Part shown: positions 61,146-64,000 of the stretch, piece after piece | Numbering within the stretch: the first letter of the stretch is position 1 | How the letters are laid out: every line of letters begins with the position of its first letter | DNA from: Hypericum androsaemum | Lineage: Eukaryota > Streptophyta > Magnoliopsida > Malpighiales > Hypericaceae | Assembly: GCA_963995505.1 (NCBI GenBank) | Contig: OZ023183.1 | Coordinates: 15,372,671-15,436,670, forward strand | Length of the DNA stretch: 64,000 bases | Direction: 5' to 3' | The notes under the pieces: model-generated | What the model saw: the letters and a program-made list of their open reading frames with translations, nothing else | Database searches by the model: none | What the model was told of the DNA's origin: nothing | Made by a program: the position numbers and the translations under genes

Positions 61146-62777
61146 ATGGCGGAGTCGCCGGTCATAAGCATGGGGGTAGTGGGGTGCGCGGAGATCGCCC
61201 GGAAGCTGTCCCGGGCGATCACACTGGCTCCAAACGCCACCCTCTCCGCCGTCGCCAGCCGCTCTTACGAGAAGGCCGCCGCGTTCGCCAGGGCCAACAA
61301 CTTCCCGGCGGAGGCCAAGGTGTACGGCTCCTACGAGTCCCTTCTCGACGACCCGGACATCGACGCCGTGTACCTCCCGATGCCCACCGGCGTCCGGGCC
61401 AAGTGGGCCTGCCTGGCCGCCCGGAAGAAGAAGCACGTCCTCATGGAGAAGCCCGTCGGCCTCGCCGTCGGGGAGTTCGAGGAGATCGCGACGGCGTGCG
61501 AGGCCAACGGGGTCCAGCTCATGGATGGGACCCAGTGGGTGCACCACCCTCGCACCCACAAGATGAAGGAATTTCTCAGTGATAAGGACCGCTTCGGCCA
61601 CCTCAGATCGGTCAGTAAGTTGATTCCCTGGCACGATATATGTTTGATCATCCATATTTGATCTCGTTCATGGTTAACATCTGGTAATAACATCTATATT
61701 GCGTGTTTATTGGTTAATAATAATTTTCTTTTCGCGAATTTCTCTGGATAAAACGGAAAATTATCTTTCAAGATTATCGGGGATTATGCTTAAGATACTT
61801 CCTATCTAACTAGAGATGCTCTTTAGATATAATTTTATCTTCTGCTTATTTACAATCATGATTTGGTATAACAAATAATAAACTTAGTTACTTACTATTT
61901 TGGCAATTTCTTTTTTGAACAAAAAAATTCTACTTATTCAAAAAAAAAAATCAAAATTTTGCTTTCATGGAAGATTAATTTTCCCTCCTTTTGTTGTAAG
62001 CTAAGTTCATCTTCTATTAGACAGAACTCATGCTTTGAGAGGATATATGATCATATTAGATAATGAGATTCTATATGTTATATGATTAGCTTATTTCACA
62101 TCCCTTGGAGCGTTTGAGTTGCGCAACTGAAGTTCCAGTCCTCTGTTCTTATGCAGGTCCACAGCTGCTTTACATTTGCTGTAGACGACGATTTCCTGAA
62201 GAATGACATTCGTGTTAAGCCGGATCTCGATGGTCTCGGAGCCCTTGGCGACGCAGGCTGGTATGGTATAAGGTCGATCCTCTGGGCCGCGGACTACGAA
62301 CTGCCTAAGACTCTAGTAGCCTCGCGCGAGCCTGTTCTAAATGAAGCAGGGGTCATATTAACTTGTGGTGCTTCCCTGCAATGGGAGGACGGGAAGACAG
62401 CAACCTTCCACTGCTCATTCTTGTCGCATTTAACAATGTATGTTACCGCCATTGGGACGATGGGAACATTGCATCTTACGGATTTTATCATCCCGTACGA
62501 GGAAAAGGAGTGTGGTTTTACTGCAACATCGAAGTCTTGGTTCAACGACTTGGTAACTGGATGGGATCCCCTACCGAGTCAGCACAGGATTATCACTGAT
62601 CTTCCGCAGGAAGCTTGCATGGTGAGAGAGTTCGCCCGCCTGGTTGGGAATATCAAGATGAATGGCGCGAAGCCAGATCCGACTTGGCCAGATCGCAGTA
62701 GGAAGACACAATTAGTAATCGATGCAGTTAAGACATCGATCGAAAGGAATTTCGAGCCGGTTGAGCTACCGAAATGA
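61146..62777 (+). CDS. Gfo/Idh/MocA-family oxidoreductase, copy B
   Basis: Paralogue of the unit A enzyme. Exon 1 is 61146-61610 and exon 2 is 62157-62777, GT-AG, 361 aa. The Rossmann motif MGVVGCAEIARK, EKP lysine site (101-103) and GDAGWYGIR are all conserved. It differs from copy A by scattered substitutions (for example N-H in ANNFPAEAK, R-T before KWACL, LVTGWDPLPSQ versus METGWEPQPSE). It stops at TGA 62775-62777, where copy A reads CGA. The first ATG is used because it opens the conserved frame. It converges with the laccase gene, whose stop is about 400 bp away. Confidence 0.93.
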
Positions 62778-63085
62778 GTGGTCTTTTGACGTCTGTTGGC
62801 CTAGTGGCGCATGTAAGGTAGAATTCCAGTCATTACTTATATTATGGTGCATGTACTGGTTCCATCAGCACTACAAATTTGAATAACTAGAGATTTTTCT
62901 TTAAAATTCCGCATTTTGCATCACCGACTAATTCCGTCAAATCTGGTCTGGTCTTAATACATTTCCAAAGAAATATGACATTAATATTCTAGTTTTAGGC
63001 AACACACAAGTCCACATTGTTTGTAATAAAGAGTACAACAAACTAGAATGAAAACACAAGTCCAAGTGAATCAATCTTCAAAGTC

Positions 63086-63091
63086 TTTATT
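63086..63091 (-). promoter_or_regulatory. Candidate polyadenylation signal of laccase
   Basis: Minus-strand AATAAA about 85 bp past the laccase stop, conserved in unit A at 54975-54980. Confidence 0.45.
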
Positions 63092-63175
63092 TCTTAAAAG
63101 CATATGTATCCTACTTATTTGGGTCTGCGAAAAGGTCTCGCCGGAATCCACGACGCCCGACGTGTCGGATTAGTT

Positions 63176-64000
63176 TCAGCAAGGCGGCATGTCGGGCGGC
63201 GGAGGCAGCATCTTGGCTTCCGGAGCTCTGCCATCTCTGACGATGAACACCGTATCCATCCCCCAAACCATATGCCGATCTATATGGCAATGCATGAACC
63301 ATACCCCTGAAGGTTCCAATCAACAATTTATCAGAGCCAATTACCAAGAAAACGATACTACGAAAGGCGAAAAATATCGTAATGCAAGTTCGTAAGAGAC
63401 CTGGATTCTCCGCCTTGAATCTAATGGTTGTCCAGCCATTTATAGGCACAGCAGCGGTGTTCTGATATGGAGGGTCGACCAGATTGTACGTTAAAGGGTC
63501 TTTCTTGGGGTCGAAGATTCCGAGCCCCAGACCGACAACGTAGAAGCTTGTCCCATGCAGATGCATGGGATGATCGGTCGCTGCAACCAAATTTGTCCCC
63601 TGGAAAGTGATCTCAACGGTCGAATTATACTCAAGTATCTTCACCTGCGTCGCCCGCGTGGGCGTCAACAAGTACGAAGGCAAGTCCTCTGCTGTAAAGT
63701 TGAACACCAATGGCGGGAAGTTCGGAAACTTAGCCCCGAACAAGCCGTTCCGGTGGTAGTAGTACGCCTCAAGAACATCCACAGAAGGGTTCGCGAAGCT
63801 AAGGTTGTTCATGCTCGCAGCCAGCCTGCTTCCTTGGGGCCCCGCGCACGAATTGTTCGGGCACGGGAACGTGTTGATTGAGATCGTCACGAACATCTTC
63901 GTGTCGATCTTCGAAGGAACATCGATCGAATGTGCCTTGTCGGCGAGGCTCCTGAGGCTGCCAGAGAAATTAACCGACGCAGTGGTGTCACTGAAATCGG
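63176..64000 (-). CDS. Laccase (LAC14/15-like), C-terminal part, runs off the window
   Basis: Multicopper oxidase of the cell wall that oxidises phenolics such as monolignols or flavonoids with oxygen. Visible exons are 64000-63401 (open at the window edge) and 63306-63176, split by a 94-bp GT-AG intron. About 240 C-terminal residues are seen: [38 protein letters not shown], the copper motif HPMHLHG with [22 protein letters not shown], then [16 protein letters not shown] and a PPPPDMPPC end. The HCH-x3-H cluster and the Met ten residues after Cys fit a type-1 copper site. HCHIDRH rather than HCHLEVH suggests the LAC14/15 group. The N-terminal copper sites lie outside the window, so completeness is unknown. 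Confidence 0.92.

Larger units (their letters stand above)
56887..63722. repeat. Tandem segmental duplication unit B
   Basis: From ABC1K3 intron 20 sequence (56887, matching 44401 onward) through sHSP-B and oxidoreductase-B to 63722 in the laccase exon, the equivalent of 56887 in unit A. Beyond 63722 the laccase is single copy in this window. About 6.8 kb. Confidence 0.88.

Overview
The window is nuclear DNA from a flowering plant, most likely a dicot. Genes are split into many small exons with GT-AG introns. Spacers are AT-rich and packed with plant-type transposons: hAT and Mutator-like miniatures, Cassandra and other TRIMs, solo LTRs and LINE remnants. The gene set (TFIIIC TPR subunit, CstF64, plastid ABC1K3-type kinase, small heat-shock proteins, Gfo/Idh/MocA oxidoreductases, laccases) is typical of dicots. 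I cannot name the species. All coordinates come from reading the sequence; no database search was run.

Layout. 1-12.9 kb is a repeat-rich gene desert. It holds a long-TIR element (350-1664), a second one carrying a nested Cassandra TRIM (2971-4406), and a 4.4 kb element built of inverted arrays of a 22-bp repeat (4411-8844). A broken copy of the 5' end of the TFIIIC gene follows (8915-9681), then a second copy of the 1.7-2.9 kb segment (9850-11030). 12.94-27.89 kb (+) is the TFIIIC subunit gene, 18 coding exons joining without a frame break to 920 codons. 29.18-33.72 kb (+) is CstF64, 10 exons and 531 aa. 35.38-44.81 kb (+) is an ABC1K3-like atypical kinase, 21 exons and 696 aa, with one GC-AG intron.

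44.4-63.7 kb is a tandem segmental duplication. The ancestral block was [ABC1K 3' end]-[sHSP, -]-[oxidoreductase, +]-[laccase, -]. It now occurs as unit A (44399-56886) and unit B (56887-63722). The junction lies at 56886/56887, where the laccase exon of unit A runs into an ABC1K3 intron with 2 bp of microhomology. As a result one laccase lacks its 5' part and one ABC1K3 copy is only a 3' fragment, while sHSP and oxidoreductase are present twice. Unit A later gained several insertions absent from B, including a solo LTR that cuts off the C-terminus of its sHSP.

The TFIIIC gene shows the same kind of event: a 5'-end fragment lies upstream of the full gene. The upstream copy keeps the empty target sites of two hAT-type miniature elements that sit in the functional promoter region. 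The window is therefore a readable record of tandem duplication followed by transposon insertion. The most novel-looking item is the family of elements with inverted 22-bp arrays (three copies: 4411-8844, 45553-45829, 49626-51566). The genes are ordinary nuclear genes in separate transcription units; I see no operon-like or defence-type system.
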